Part shown: positions 9,112 through 17,463 of the stretch, in pieces
Layout: each line of letters opens with the position of its first letter
Position numbering within the stretch: position 1 is the stretch's first letter
Assembly: GCF_049366555.1 (NCBI RefSeq)
Contig: NZ_JBMMGT010000010.1
Span: 14,362-78,361 of the forward strand
Length of the DNA: 64,000 nucleotides
Direction: 5' to 3'
Source: Avibacterium volantium_A
GTDB lineage: Bacteria; Pseudomonadota; Gammaproteobacteria; Enterobacterales; Pasteurellaceae
The notes under the pieces: model-generated
Seen by the model: the letters and a program-made list of their open reading frames with translations, nothing else
Databases searched by the model: none
Told to the model about the DNA's origin: nothing
Position numbers and translations under genes: made by a program

Positions 9112-9426
9112 ATGGATTTCAAAACAATTTTAGAAACCTTACCAACTATCGATCACCTTGCAGGCTTAAGCGTATTTGACGGTGAAACGCAAATTCACCA
9201 CATTCCTGCTATTGCAGGCAAACTTGGCTCATTACGCGTGTACAACGCTCTTGCACAAGAATTTAACGGAAAATTAGACCGCACTTGCGCAGAAAAAGGC
9301 TTGCAACTTTTTGCTGAACACACGCAAGATGCCAAACAATTCCCCGGCAAGCACCCGAATATTGATCTGTTATTTACGGTGATTGAACAGGGCAAGGACT
9401 ATCGCTTAGTGCCAGAAGAAAAATAA
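9112..9426 (+). CDS. DUF2322 family small protein
   Basis: A 104-residue cytoplasmic protein of unknown function, recognised as DUF2322-like from its N-terminus (DFKTILETLP, then HLAGLSVFDG) and the C-terminal FPGKHPNIDLLF stretch. The start at 9112 is supported by an AAGGAAG ribosome site 6 nt upstream; a longer open frame reaches back into murB and is not credible. It is soluble, with no signal or membrane helix. It lies 31 nt after murB and before rpoH. No function can be assigned. Confidence 0.85.
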   Translation: MDFKTILETLPTIDHLAGLSVFDGETQIHHIPAIAGKLGSLRVYNALAQEFNGKLDRTCAEKGLQLFAEHTQDAKQFPGKHPNIDLLFTVIEQGKDYRLVPEEK

Positions 9427-9571
9427 GCGTCAATCCTTGTAAAACAAGGGCTGAGCGAGATTTTTTGAAGATTTATTTTATTTAATAAAAAATTTATCAA
9501 AAGTAACGAACTTTCTTAAAAGTCCATAGTCTAAACCTACAAGAAAAGGATAGATTAATCGTTATAATCGA

Positions 9572-9599
9572 TTGACCTTATTATAGATTATGTTATAAA
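9572..9599 (+). promoter_or_regulatory. Putative sigma-70 promoter of rpoH
   Basis: TTGACC (9572-9577) and TATAAA (9594-9599) are separated by 16 bp. A TGT immediately before the -10 gives an extended -10 (TG-N-TATAAA). The site lies about 35 bp upstream of the rpoH start, leaving a short leader. Confidence 0.5.
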
Positions 9600-9633
9600 T
9601 AGCCCTAAAGTTGGGCGTAAAATAAGAAGGAAT

Positions 9634-10482
9634 ATGATGAACAAAGATACACAAACCCTAATGTTAGTTCCTCAAGGCAGCTTAGAAGGCTATATCCGTG
9701 CTGCGAACGAATATCCTATGCTAAGCGCAGAGGAAGAAAAGGAATTAGCGGAACGTTTGTATTATAAAGAAGATCTTGAGGCAGCAAAAAAATTGATTTT
9801 GTCTCATCTTCGCTTTGTGATCCACGTTGCGCGTGGCTATTCTGGTTATGGATTGCCACAAGCAGATTTAATTCAAGAAGGTAATATCGGCTTAATGAAA
9901 GCCGTAAAACGTTTTAACCCTGAAGTGGGCGTGCGCCTTGTTTCTTTTGCTGTGCATTGGATCAAAGCGGAAATCCACGAGTATGTGTTACGCAACTGGC
10001 GTATCGTGAAAGTGGCAACCACCAAAGCACAACGTAAATTGTTCTTTAACCTACGCAAAACTAAACAGCGCTTAGGTTGGTTCAATGATAATGAAGTGGA
10101 TATGGTCGCAGAAGAGCTTGGCGTATCTAAACAAGATGTGATTGAAATGGAAAGCCGTATGACTGGAGCAGATGTTGGCTTTGATCTTTCTAATGAAGAT
10201 GATGATGAAAGCTTTGCACCAGCGCTTTATCTTGAAGATAAAAGCTCAAACTTTGCCGCAGAACTTGAAAATGAAAATTATGAAACCCAAGCGGCAGATC
10301 AAGTTGCTACCGCGCTTGAAGGTTTGGACGAACGTAGCCAAGACATTATCAAAGCACGTTGGTTAGATGAAAACAAAGCCACCTTGCAAGATTTAGCGGC
10401 AAAATACAATATTTCCGCTGAGCGTGTTCGCCAACTTGAAACTAACGCATTGAAAAAACTTAAAAGTGCGGTAACGTTCTAA
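9634..10482 (+). CDS. rpoH: RpoH, heat-shock sigma factor (sigma-32)
   Basis: Alternative sigma factor (282 aa) directing RNA polymerase to heat-shock promoters. Region 2 is clear (AEEEKELAERL, then DLIQEGNIGLMKAVKRFNP and the promoter-melting part VSFAVHWIKAEIHEYVLRNW). The sigma-32 RpoH box follows (KLFFNLRKTKQRLGW), and region 4.2 shows YNISAERVRQLETNALKKL. Start codons at 9634 and 9637 are tandem ATGs behind AGAAGGA. A USS occurs in the last codons (10464-10472). A strong terminator follows. Confidence 0.98.
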   Translation: MMNKDTQTLMLVPQGSLEGYIRAANEYPMLSAEEEKELAERLYYKEDLEAAKKLILSHLRFVIHVARGYSGYGLPQADLIQEGNIGLMKAVKRFNPEVGVRLVSFAVHWIKAEIHEYVLRNWRIVKVATTKAQRKLFFNLRKTKQRLGWFNDNEVDMVAEELGVSKQDVIEMESRMTGADVGFDLSNEDDDESFAPALYLEDKSSNFAAELENENYETQAADQVATALEGLDERSQDIIKARWLDENKATLQDLAAKYNISAERVRQLETNALKKLKSAVTF

Positions 10483-10500
10483 AAGAAAATAACACAAAGA

Positions 10501-10526
10501 AGCACTGATTAATTCAGTGCTTTTTT
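10501..10526 (+). terminator. Intrinsic terminator after rpoH
   Basis: Perfect 8-bp stem AGCACTGA/TCAGTGCT with a 5-nt loop, followed by TTTTTT. It lies 18 nt after the rpoH stop. Confidence 0.9.
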
Positions 10527-10604
10527 ATTAGCCAAATTTAGACTTACCCACACGATAACGTTGTAAAAATAAAGTGCGGTGCAAATTTTCTAAATTTTAT
10601 TGCA

Positions 10605-10634
10605 ATAAAAAAGCCTAGGTATTTTCCTAGGCTT
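10605..10634 (-). terminator. Intrinsic terminator after asnA
   Basis: AAGCCTAGG/CCTAGGCTT, a 9-bp stem (10611-10619 and 10626-10634) with a 6-nt loop. On the minus strand it is followed by a T-rich tract. It lies just past the asnA stop and converges with the rpoH terminator. Confidence 0.85.
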
Positions 10635-10651
10635 TTATGCTTCTAAGGAAA

Positions 10652-11644
10652 TTAAAGAATGTTAGCAAACTCTTCCATTACAGATTTAGGCCATACGCTA
10701 GATTGCACTTCACCAATGTGTTTTTTGTGCAACAATAACATCGCTAAACGTGATTGACCGATACCACCGCCGATAGAAAGGGGTAAGCGACCATTTACTA
10801 AATCTTGGTGCCAGTCAAATTGTAGGCGATCTTCATCACCTGTAATGGCAAGCTGTTTGCGTAAAGCAGTTTCATCTACACGGATACCCATTGAAGAAAG
10901 CTCAAAAGCACGCTCTAAGGTTGGGTTCCAAACTAAAATATCGCCGTTTAAGCCTTTGTATTCGCACTCAGAAACGGTTGTCCAGTCATCATAGTCTGGC
11001 GCACGTTTGTCGTGTGGTTTACCGTCTGATAATTCGCCGCCGATACCAATTAAGAACACTGCACCGTATTCTTTACAAATGGCGTTTTCACGTTCTTTGT
11101 CGTTCATTCCTGGGTAGCGTTTCACTAAATCTTCACTGTGAATGAAAGTGATTTCTTGCGGTAAGAAACGAGTTAAACCGAATTTTTCACTTACTGCAGC
11201 TTCCGTTTCCAAAATCGCTTGATAAATTTCACGCACGGTTTCTTTTAAATAATCTAGGTTGCGGCGACCTGCTGGGATCACTTTTTCCCAATCCCATTGA
11301 TCCACATACACAGAGTGCGTTTGATCTAGGCTGTCTTCATCTGGACGCAAGGCTTTCATATGCACAAATAAGCCTTCACCTTCCGCAAAACCAAAACGCG
11401 CAAGGGTGTGGCGTTTCCATTTGGCTAAAGAATGAACCACTTCAAAGGTGGCATCTGTGATCTGTTTCACATTTACTTGCACTGCCTTCTCTGTTCCTGA
11501 AAGATTATCTTGAATACCATTGCCAACTTGGCTTAGGATAGGGCCCTGAACTTCTACAAGACCTAAATGTTCCAAAAGTTTTTGGGTAAAGGTGTTTTTA
11601 GCAAAGCTAATTTCTTGTTGTTGTAAAATAAATGATTTTTCCAT
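10652..11644 (-). CDS. asnA: AsnA, ammonia-dependent aspartate--asparagine ligase
   Basis: Makes asparagine from aspartate, ammonia and ATP (AMP-forming), a class II aminoacyl-tRNA-synthetase-like fold. The 330-residue protein carries the family motifs LEHLGLVEVQGPI, SVYVDQWDWEK and, near the C-terminus, LSIGGGIGQSRL. The start is ATG 11644 (MEKSFILQQQ); the open frame extends 24 codons further into the regulatory region but has no support there. It is divergent from asnC, the usual arrangement for its regulator. Confidence 0.97.
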   Translation of the reverse strand: MEKSFILQQQEISFAKNTFTQKLLEHLGLVEVQGPILSQVGNGIQDNLSGTEKAVQVNVKQITDATFEVVHSLAKWKRHTLARFGFAEGEGLFVHMKALRPDEDSLDQTHSVYVDQWDWEKVIPAGRRNLDYLKETVREIYQAILETEAAVSEKFGLTRFLPQEITFIHSEDLVKRYPGMNDKERENAICKEYGAVFLIGIGGELSDGKPHDKRAPDYDDWTTVSECEYKGLNGDILVWNPTLERAFELSSMGIRVDETALRKQLAITGDEDRLQFDWHQDLVNGRLPLSIGGGIGQSRLAMLLLHKKHIGEVQSSVWPKSVMEEFANIL

Positions 11645-11804
11645 TGTATGAACCTTGTTTATTACTGGTTTTGATTTTCGTTGCATATTATTTAATGATA
11701 TGGGAGCAAAATTCAATACCTATAAACAAAAATAGCACTGTAAATGGTTTTTCATTAAAAAATTGGCTACAATTTTAAAATAAATCTAATTTTGGAAAGA
11801 GAAA
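11645..11804. promoter_or_regulatory. Divergent asnA/asnC control region
   Basis: A 160-bp AT-rich region between the two divergent genes. A weak plus-strand promoter for asnC can be drawn as TGGTTT (11745-11750), 17 bp, TACAAT (11768-11773). AsnC is known to activate asnA and repress itself in related bacteria. No clear AsnC operator could be read by eye. Confidence 0.4.
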
Positions 11805-12257
11805 ATGCACAATATTGATAACTTAGATAAACAAATCCTGCGTGTGTTGATTAAAGATGCACGCACCCCTTACGCAGAAATGGCGAAAAATTTTGGCGTA
11901 AGCCCTGGGACAATTCACGTTCGTGTAGAAAAAATGCGTCAAGCGGGTATTATTCAAGGCACAAAGATCCGCATCGATCAGCGTAAACTAGGCTATGATG
12001 TCTGTTGTTTCATTGGCATTATTCTCAAAAGCGCGAAAGATTACGATAAGGTGATCGCGAAATTAGAAAAATTTGAAGAAGTGGTGGAAGCTTATTACAC
12101 CACGGGGAATTATTCCATTTTTATTAAGGTGATGACCCACACCATTGCGGAGCTTCATTCCGTACTCGCAACCAAAATTCAGTTGATTGATGAAATTCAA
12201 TCTACCGAAACCTTGATTTCAATGCAAAATCCAATTTTGCGTGATATTACTCCATAA
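11805..12257 (+). CDS. asnC: AsnC, Lrp/AsnC-family transcriptional regulator
   Basis: Leucine-responsive-type DNA-binding regulator (150 aa) of asparagine synthesis. The N-terminal helix-turn-helix is typical (LDKQILRVLIKDARTPYAEM, then VSPGTIHVRVEKM). A C-terminal RAM ligand-binding domain follows (about residues 65-150, including VVEAYYTTGNYSIFIKV). Position next to and divergent from asnA identifies it as AsnC, not Lrp. udp starts 32 nt downstream and may be read through. Confidence 0.95.
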   Translation: MHNIDNLDKQILRVLIKDARTPYAEMAKNFGVSPGTIHVRVEKMRQAGIIQGTKIRIDQRKLGYDVCCFIGIILKSAKDYDKVIAKLEKFEEVVEAYYTTGNYSIFIKVMTHTIAELHSVLATKIQLIDEIQSTETLISMQNPILRDITP

Positions 12258-12289
12258 CTCATTCATTTATAACTAAAATAGGAGTCATT

Positions 12290-13048
12290 ATGTCTGATGT
12301 ATTTCACTTAGGCTTAACGAAAGCAATGTTAGATGGCGCGCAACTTGCCATTGTTCCCGGTGCGCCAGAACGTGTTGAACGTATTGCTCGTTTATTGGAC
12401 AATCCAAAATTTTTAGCCGCGACCAGAGAATTTACTTCTTGGCTTGGCTATCTTAATGGCAAGGCCGTGGTGGTTTGTTCCACAGGGATTGGTGGGCCTT
12501 CGGTTTCTATTGCTGTGGAAGAATTGGCGCAATTAGGCGTGCGCACTTTCCTACGCATTGGCACAACAGGGGCAATTCAGCCGCATATTAATGTGGGTGA
12601 TATTTTGATCACTACAGGTGCGGTGCGTTTAGATGGGGCAAGCCGTCATTTCGCGCCATTAGAATATCCAGCGGTAGCGGACTTTACTTGCACTTCAATG
12701 CTTCACAAAGCGGCATTAGAAAATGATAAAGCGAAAGTGCATATTGGTATCACCGCATCATCAGATACGTTCTACCCAGGGCAAGAGCGCTACGACACTT
12801 ACACTGGCAAAATTTACCGCCACTATCAAGGTTCATTAAAACAATGGCAAGAGCTAAATGTAATGAACTACGAAATGGAAAGTGCCACCTTATTTACAAT
12901 GTGTTCTGCTTTAGGCTTGCGTGCTGGTATGGTGGCTGGTGCAATCGTAAACCGTACACAGCAAGAAATCCCAAATGAGGAGACTATTCATCAAACCGAG
13001 CAAAACGCCATTGATATTGTGGTGAAAGCGGCGGCATTATTGGTTTAA
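12290..13048 (+). CDS. udp: Udp, uridine phosphorylase
   Basis: Cytoplasmic nucleoside phosphorylase (252 aa) converting uridine and phosphate to uracil and ribose-1-phosphate. Family motifs are seen: VPGAPERVERIA (phosphate site), STGIGGPSVSIAVEEL, LRIGTTGAIQP, and the nucleoside-binding NYEMESATLFTM. The start follows an AGGAG site. In the same direction as asnC with a 32-nt gap. Terminated by a USS-derived hairpin. Confidence 0.97.
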   Translation: MSDVFHLGLTKAMLDGAQLAIVPGAPERVERIARLLDNPKFLAATREFTSWLGYLNGKAVVVCSTGIGGPSVSIAVEELAQLGVRTFLRIGTTGAIQPHINVGDILITTGAVRLDGASRHFAPLEYPAVADFTCTSMLHKAALENDKAKVHIGITASSDTFYPGQERYDTYTGKIYRHYQGSLKQWQELNVMNYEMESATLFTMCSALGLRAGMVAGAIVNRTQQEIPNEETIHQTEQNAIDIVVKAAALLV

Positions 13049-13060
13049 TGTTAGAAAAAG

Positions 13061-13102
13061 AAAGTGCGGTGGAATTTTTACGAATTTTTTACCGTACTTT
13101 TT
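13061..13102 (+). terminator. Terminator after udp built from a degenerate USS pair
   Basis: AAAGTGCGGT (13061-13070) pairs with ACCGTACTTT (13091-13100); the single difference gives a G-U wobble in RNA. A T-rich run follows. From here to 13463 (about 360 bp) I see no gene, RNA or clear promoter; the short open frames there are not convincing. Confidence 0.6.
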
Positions 13103-13463
13103 ACTTAACGCTCTAAAATCAAGCATAACAATCATTATGGATTTTATGCCTTTTTATCCGATTATTTCACCCCGCCAATCAACAAAAGATTGCAATTTTA
13201 CCCATAAATCGTAAAATCCCTTTGTTCGTTGAACAGCTATATCGCAAGTATTGTGTGTAGGAAATGATCAAACTGTTTTCAATTCTGGTTTTCATCGTTA
13301 TACCATTCTTGCCGTTTTCAATTTCTCTTAAGGATTTAAGGAAGGTTAGAAATTTGGCAATTATTTGACGCAACGCGTTTTCTCTCGCCTGATTCCTATA
13401 AGGTAGCCCATTTTTAACTGAATGGCATAACCTTGCAATCCCTTTTGTAAACAGGAGTTTTCT

Positions 13464-14582
13464 ATGAAAAAAACGATTTTTACCACCGCACTTTTTACCA
13501 GCTCACTGTTCGCTGCGGCAACGTTAGCCAATGCACAAACGATGGCAAATCCTAACACCACTACGCACACTTACGAATTTACGCAAACCTATGATTTACA
13601 AGTGCCAAAAGGCTCATCAGGAACGACAAATTTGTGGGTACCATTGCCTTTTAGTAACGACTATCAAACGGTGAAATCCATCACATTTGATGGCAATTAT
13701 CAACAGGCTTACATCACAGAAAATAATCAATATAGTGCTAGTACATTATTTGCCACTTGGACACCAGAATCACAAAAACGCAATTTAACCGTTACGCTGG
13801 TTGTGGAAACCCAAGATCGCGAACCGAAGAAACAAGGCTTATTGAAAGATTATCAAGCGCCAGAAAAAATAGAATATGGCGTTGATGTGCAACCTTATTT
13901 ACAGCCAACAAAACATATTAAAATTGACGGAATCGTGAAAGAATACGCCGATAAAATTGTAGGGAATGAAACAAATCCGCTCAAAAAAGCAGAACGTATT
14001 CATCAGTGGATTGTGGCAAATATGGAGCGTGATAATTCCGTATTAGGCTGTGGCGATGGTGATGTGGAAAAAATCCTAACAACAGGCGTGTTAAAAGGAA
14101 AATGCACGGATATTAATTCTGTGTTTGTTGCTTTAGCGCGTGCTTCTGGTATTCCCGCTCGCGAAGTGTTCGGTATTCGTTTAGGAGAGGCGGTGAAAAT
14201 GGGCAAATATTCTAAATCCGCGTTTGGTAGTGCCAAAAACAAAATCGCCAATGAAAATGGCGGACAACATTGTCGTGCGGAATTTTATCTGGCAGGTTTT
14301 GGCTGGGTTCCTGTGGATTCCGCGGACGTAGCAAAATATCGCCTAACAGAGAATAAAGCAGTGGCAGATAGCGATACCCAAGCGGTTTCAGATTATTTAT
14401 TCGGAAATTGGGAGGGTAACTGGATTGGCTTTAATCACGCACGCGATTTCACCCTTTACCCAACGCCTGAACTCGCGCCAATCAATAATTTTGGTTATCC
14501 TTATGCTGAAGTGGGCGGCGATCCATTAAATTCCTTTGATGCAAAAGAATTTGGTTATGAATTTATCTCGCAGCAACGCTAA
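13464..14582 (+). CDS. Exported transglutaminase-like protein
   Basis: Protein of 372 aa with a Sec signal peptide (MKKTIFTTALFTSSLFAAA, cleavage after about ANA) and a transglutaminase/protease-like core. The likely triad is Cys214 (GKCTDINSVF), His269 (GGQHCRAEFY) and Asp285 (VPVDSAD), in the order and spacing of the superfamily. The substrate is unknown; many such bacterial proteins are peptidases or amidases. An AGGAG site precedes the ATG. The 3' end overlaps the next gene (MerT-like), so all three genes of the cassette are probably one operon. A USS encodes Thr-Ala-Leu in the signal peptide. Confidence 0.85.
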   Translation: MKKTIFTTALFTSSLFAAATLANAQTMANPNTTTHTYEFTQTYDLQVPKGSSGTTNLWVPLPFSNDYQTVKSITFDGNYQQAYITENNQYSASTLFATWTPESQKRNLTVTLVVETQDREPKKQGLLKDYQAPEKIEYGVDVQPYLQPTKHIKIDGIVKEYADKIVGNETNPLKKAERIHQWIVANMERDNSVLGCGDGDVEKILTTGVLKGKCTDINSVFVALARASGIPAREVFGIRLGEAVKMGKYSKSAFGSAKNKIANENGGQHCRAEFYLAGFGWVPVDSADVAKYRLTENKAVADSDTQAVSDYLFGNWEGNWIGFNHARDFTLYPTPELAPINNFGYPYAEVGGDPLNSFDAKEFGYEFISQQR

Positions 14583-14934
14583 TCCAAAAGGCGCAAATGC
14601 CAAATTTTGGGCGATATGTACCACCGCAGTGAGTGCTGCGGTGGCATCGACACTTTGCTGTATTGCGCCATTGTTGTATCTGTTATTTGGCATTTCTAGC
14701 ACTTGGCTAGTGAGCTTAAATCAGCTGGCATTTTTGCAAATTCCAATGCTCGTGATTTCTCTCATTGCATTTGGTTATGGCTTTTGGCTGCTGAATTTCT
14801 CAGGAAAAGTGATTTGTAGCCAATATCTCTCACGCCGTACATTGCAAATTTTATATTGGCTAATGGCGCTGATTATTCTTTTTTTCTTAACTTATCCCTA
14901 TGTTTTACCTTATGTTTTGGATTATTTAGAATGA
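14557..14934 (+). CDS. MerT-like membrane transport protein
   Basis: Inner-membrane protein (125 aa) resembling the mercuric transporter MerT. Three hydrophobic helices are seen (about residues 15-45, 55-78, 95-120). The first contains the vicinal cysteine pair STLCCIAP typical of MerT. The second, loop cysteine pair of classic MerT is reduced to one Cys (VICSQ), so metal specificity is doubtful. The start is placed at ATG 14557, overlapping the previous gene by 26 nt; TTG/ATG at 14536/14539 are alternatives. It overlaps merP by 4 nt (ATGA). Confidence 0.8.
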   Translation: MNLSRSNANPKGANAKFWAICTTAVSAAVASTLCCIAPLLYLLFGISSTWLVSLNQLAFLQIPMLVISLIAFGYGFWLLNFSGKVICSQYLSRRTLQILYWLMALIILFFLTYPYVLPYVLDYLE

Positions 14935-15203
14935 AAAAAATCTTACTTTTTTTGACCGCACTTAGCTTTTCATTGCCAAGCCTTGCCGCAGAACGCAAGG
15001 TTACGTTGCATATTGAAGAAATGAATTGCCAGCTTTGCGTTTATTTAGTCAATAAAGAATTGCGCAACATTGACGGCGTGCAATCGACTAAAGCGAATTT
15101 TAATTCACGTTTGGTAAATGTGGTGGCAGATGAGAAAGTGAGTGATGAAATGCTCATTCAAGCTATTGATAAGTTGCATTATCACGCAGTGGTACAAAAA
15201 TAA
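14931..15203 (+). CDS. MerP-like periplasmic heavy-metal-binding protein
   Basis: Exported HMA-domain protein (90 aa). A signal peptide (MKKILLFLTALSFSLPSLA) precedes a compact beta-alpha-beta domain with the metal-binding motif MNCQLC, a variant of GMTCxxC. The start overlaps the MerT-like stop (ATGA), so the two are translationally coupled. Known MerP passes Hg(II) to MerT; neither a reductase (MerA) nor a regulator (MerR) is present here, so the metal and direction of transport are open. A USS encodes Thr-Ala-Leu in the signal peptide. Confidence 0.85.
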   Translation: MKKILLFLTALSFSLPSLAAERKVTLHIEEMNCQLCVYLVNKELRNIDGVQSTKANFNSRLVNVVADEKVSDEMLIQAIDKLHYHAVVQK

Positions 15204-15235
15204 ATGTAACTCCCGCAATCCTAACAATATAGGAA

Positions 15236-15273
15236 AAAAGGCTTAAAACCTTATCACGGGTTTTAAGCCTTTT
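15236..15273. terminator. Bidirectional terminator
   Basis: A 15-bp perfect stem (AAAAGGCTTAAAACC at 15236-15250, GGTTTTAAGCCTTTT at 15259-15273) with an 8-nt loop, flanked by A and T runs. It ends both the Mer-like operon (plus) and the HerA-like gene (minus). Confidence 0.92.
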
Positions 15274-15291
15274 ACTATGTAAGTTAAAATC

Positions 15292-16791
15292 TTATTTCTT
15301 CAACGCCCCTAAAATCCCGCGCATAATTTGCTTGGTGATTTGGTTGCGAATGTTGCGTCCAACCGATTTCGCCACGCTTCTCACCACTTGTTCGGTAACA
15401 CTCAGTTGTTCGCCGCGTTTTTTCTTGCCAAACAACATTCGGCTTAAGCTTCCCATAAAGCCGTTTTCTTCTTCCTCTTGGGCTTGTTCCGCTTGTTTTT
15501 GTGCGACAGCAGCCAGATCTGCCTGCTCTTGTAACATTTCAAAGGCGGAAACATTATCCACATAATTATTGTAATAAGGGTAAAGATCATCGTCTTTCAC
15601 CCATTGGTTGCGCTGTTCAACAGAAATCGGTTTAAGCTGACTTTTTGGTGGATAAATATAAGCAATTTCCACTGGCGCCGGCATACCTTTTTCGTCAAGG
15701 AAAGACACCAAAGCCTGTCCCACACCCAAGGTCGAAATGGTTTCCACCACATTCACTTTTGGATTGGTACGGAACGTTTCAGCCGCCGATTTCACGGCTT
15801 TTTGATCGCGTGGCGTAAAGGCGCGCAAGGCGTGTTGCACACGGTTTCCTAGCTGCCCTAACACCGTATCAGGCAAATCTAGTGGATTTTGTGTAACGAA
15901 ATAAATCCCTACCCCTTTAGAACGAATCAAGCGCACCACTTGCTCCACTTTATCCACCAACGCGGCTGGCGCGCCATCAAATAATAAGTGCGCTTCATCA
16001 AAGAACATCACAAATTTCGGTTTATCGGGATCACCCACTTCAGGCAGTTGCTCAAATAATTCCGCCATTAACCAAAGCAAAAACGCACTATACATTTTTG
16101 GTGAATTAATTAATTTTTCTGAATTTAATACGTTGATCACGCCACGTCCATCACGGGTTTGTAGCCAATCATCAAGATTTAAAGCAGGCTCGCCAAACAA
16201 TTTGCTTGCCCCTTCATTTTCTAAGGCAAGTAAGGCACGCTGAATTGCGCCCACACTAGCGGCGGACACATTGCCATATTCCAATTGGAAGGTTTTGGCA
16301 TTTTCTGCCACATATTTCAGCATTGCACGCAGATCTTTCAGATCGATGAGCAATAAGCCTTTATCGTCCGCCACGCGGAATACCAAATTGAGCAAGCCCT
16401 CTTGCGTGGCGTTGAGATTCAATAAACGAGAAAGCAACAATGGCCCCATTTCAGAAATGGTGGTACGCAATGGAATCCCTGTTTCGCCAAACACGTCCCA
16501 GAAAGAAACGGGATAACCTTGTAAATAGCTTTCGCCGCCTAGGTGAAATTGTTCAATGCGCTCTGCCACTTTACCTTGGAATTCCCCAGCTTTTACCAAG
16601 CCCGACAAATCCCCTTTCACGTCCACCAAAAACACTGGCACCCCATCATCGCTGAACGCTTCCGCCATTTTGCGTAAAGTAACGGTTTTTCCTGTCCCTG
16701 TTGCTCCTGCGATTAAACCGTGGCGATTTGCCATTTTGGCGGTTAATCCTAAAACTTCGCCCTGTTCTGTTTGTGCTAATGAATATTGCAT
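15292..16791 (-). CDS. HerA-like ATPase of the DUF853/YjgR family
   Basis: Predicted cytoplasmic P-loop ATPase (499 aa). The N-terminal Walker A is GATGTGKTVTL; FVMFFDEAHLLF is the Walker B region, and a HerA/FtsK-like motor fold is expected. The C-terminus (about residues 410-499) is charged and glutamine-rich, then basic and hydrophobic (FMGSLSRMLFGKKKR). No nuclease partner (NurA) is nearby, so a DNA-repair role is not shown; the family has no firmly known function. An AGAGG site supports the start. It is a single-gene unit between convergent terminators. Confidence 0.88.
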   Translation of the reverse strand: MQYSLAQTEQGEVLGLTAKMANRHGLIAGATGTGKTVTLRKMAEAFSDDGVPVFLVDVKGDLSGLVKAGEFQGKVAERIEQFHLGGESYLQGYPVSFWDVFGETGIPLRTTISEMGPLLLSRLLNLNATQEGLLNLVFRVADDKGLLLIDLKDLRAMLKYVAENAKTFQLEYGNVSAASVGAIQRALLALENEGASKLFGEPALNLDDWLQTRDGRGVINVLNSEKLINSPKMYSAFLLWLMAELFEQLPEVGDPDKPKFVMFFDEAHLLFDGAPAALVDKVEQVVRLIRSKGVGIYFVTQNPLDLPDTVLGQLGNRVQHALRAFTPRDQKAVKSAAETFRTNPKVNVVETISTLGVGQALVSFLDEKGMPAPVEIAYIYPPKSQLKPISVEQRNQWVKDDDLYPYYNNYVDNVSAFEMLQEQADLAAVAQKQAEQAQEEEENGFMGSLSRMLFGKKKRGEQLSVTEQVVRSVAKSVGRNIRNQITKQIMRGILGALKK

Positions 16792-16965
16792 ATAAGCCTC
16801 TGAAATCGATCAAAATGTGGGTGCATAATAAGAAAAAAATAAAGTGCGGTCAAAAATTATCACAAATTCTGCACGCCCTATTTTCTTTTTGGCAAATGAA
16901 ATCATCAACTTGATGTGATATGCTTAGGCGAATTTACCAACTACTTGAAGGATCATTGTTGAAAA

Positions 16966-17463
16966 ATGGACGAAAAAACCACCGCACTTTGTCCTTGCCA
17001 ATCGGGTAACGCATATCAAGATTGTTGCCAGCCCTTACATCAAAAGCAAAAAATTGCCCAAAACGCCGAACAATTAATGCGTTCGCGCTACGCTGCGTTT
17101 GTATTGCAAGATATTGATTATATTGTAGAAACCACCGTACCAAGCCAGCAAACACTGTTGGATTATGACGCCTTAAAACAATGGGCGGCGCAAACCCAGT
17201 GGCTGGGCTTAGAGGTGCTAAAACACGATGCTAAATTAGATAAAACCCATAGTGCGGTGGAATTTAAGGCGAAATTTTTAAGCGCTGAGGGCGAGCAGAT
17301 TCATCACGAAAAATCTTTATTTGTAAACGTGGGGGAACGCTGGTATTTTGCCGATCCCACTGTTACCCTGCCTGCAATGAAGCAGCCTTGTATTTGCGGC
17401 TCAGGGAAGAAATTTAAACATTGTTGTGGAGTAATGCTATGTCAGTTTTATGGCGAAAACTAA
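16966..17463 (+). CDS. ychJ: YchJ family protein (UPF0225)
   Basis: Soluble 165-residue protein with two SEC-C zinc-binding motifs, one at each end: CPCQSGNAYQDCC (about residues 9-21) and CICGSGKKFKHCC (near the C-terminus). An NTF2-like central domain lies between them. Function unknown; the architecture matches E. coli YchJ. The ATG at 16966 has an AAGGA site upstream. A USS encodes Thr-Ala-Leu in codons 6-8. Its 3' end overlaps yihY by 25 nt. Confidence 0.92.
   Translation: MDEKTTALCPCQSGNAYQDCCQPLHQKQKIAQNAEQLMRSRYAAFVLQDIDYIVETTVPSQQTLLDYDALKQWAAQTQWLGLEVLKHDAKLDKTHSAVEFKAKFLSAEGEQIHHEKSLFVNVGERWYFADPTVTLPAMKQPCICGSGKKFKHCCGVMLCQFYGEN

Noticed and set aside
13103..13463. Short open frames between udp and the transglutaminase-like gene
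   Set aside because: No ribosome sites and no recognisable protein features; one runs antisense into the signal peptide region of the real gene.
14557..15203. Complete mercury resistance operon
   Set aside because: No MerA, MerR or MerB; the MerT-like protein lacks the second cysteine pair.
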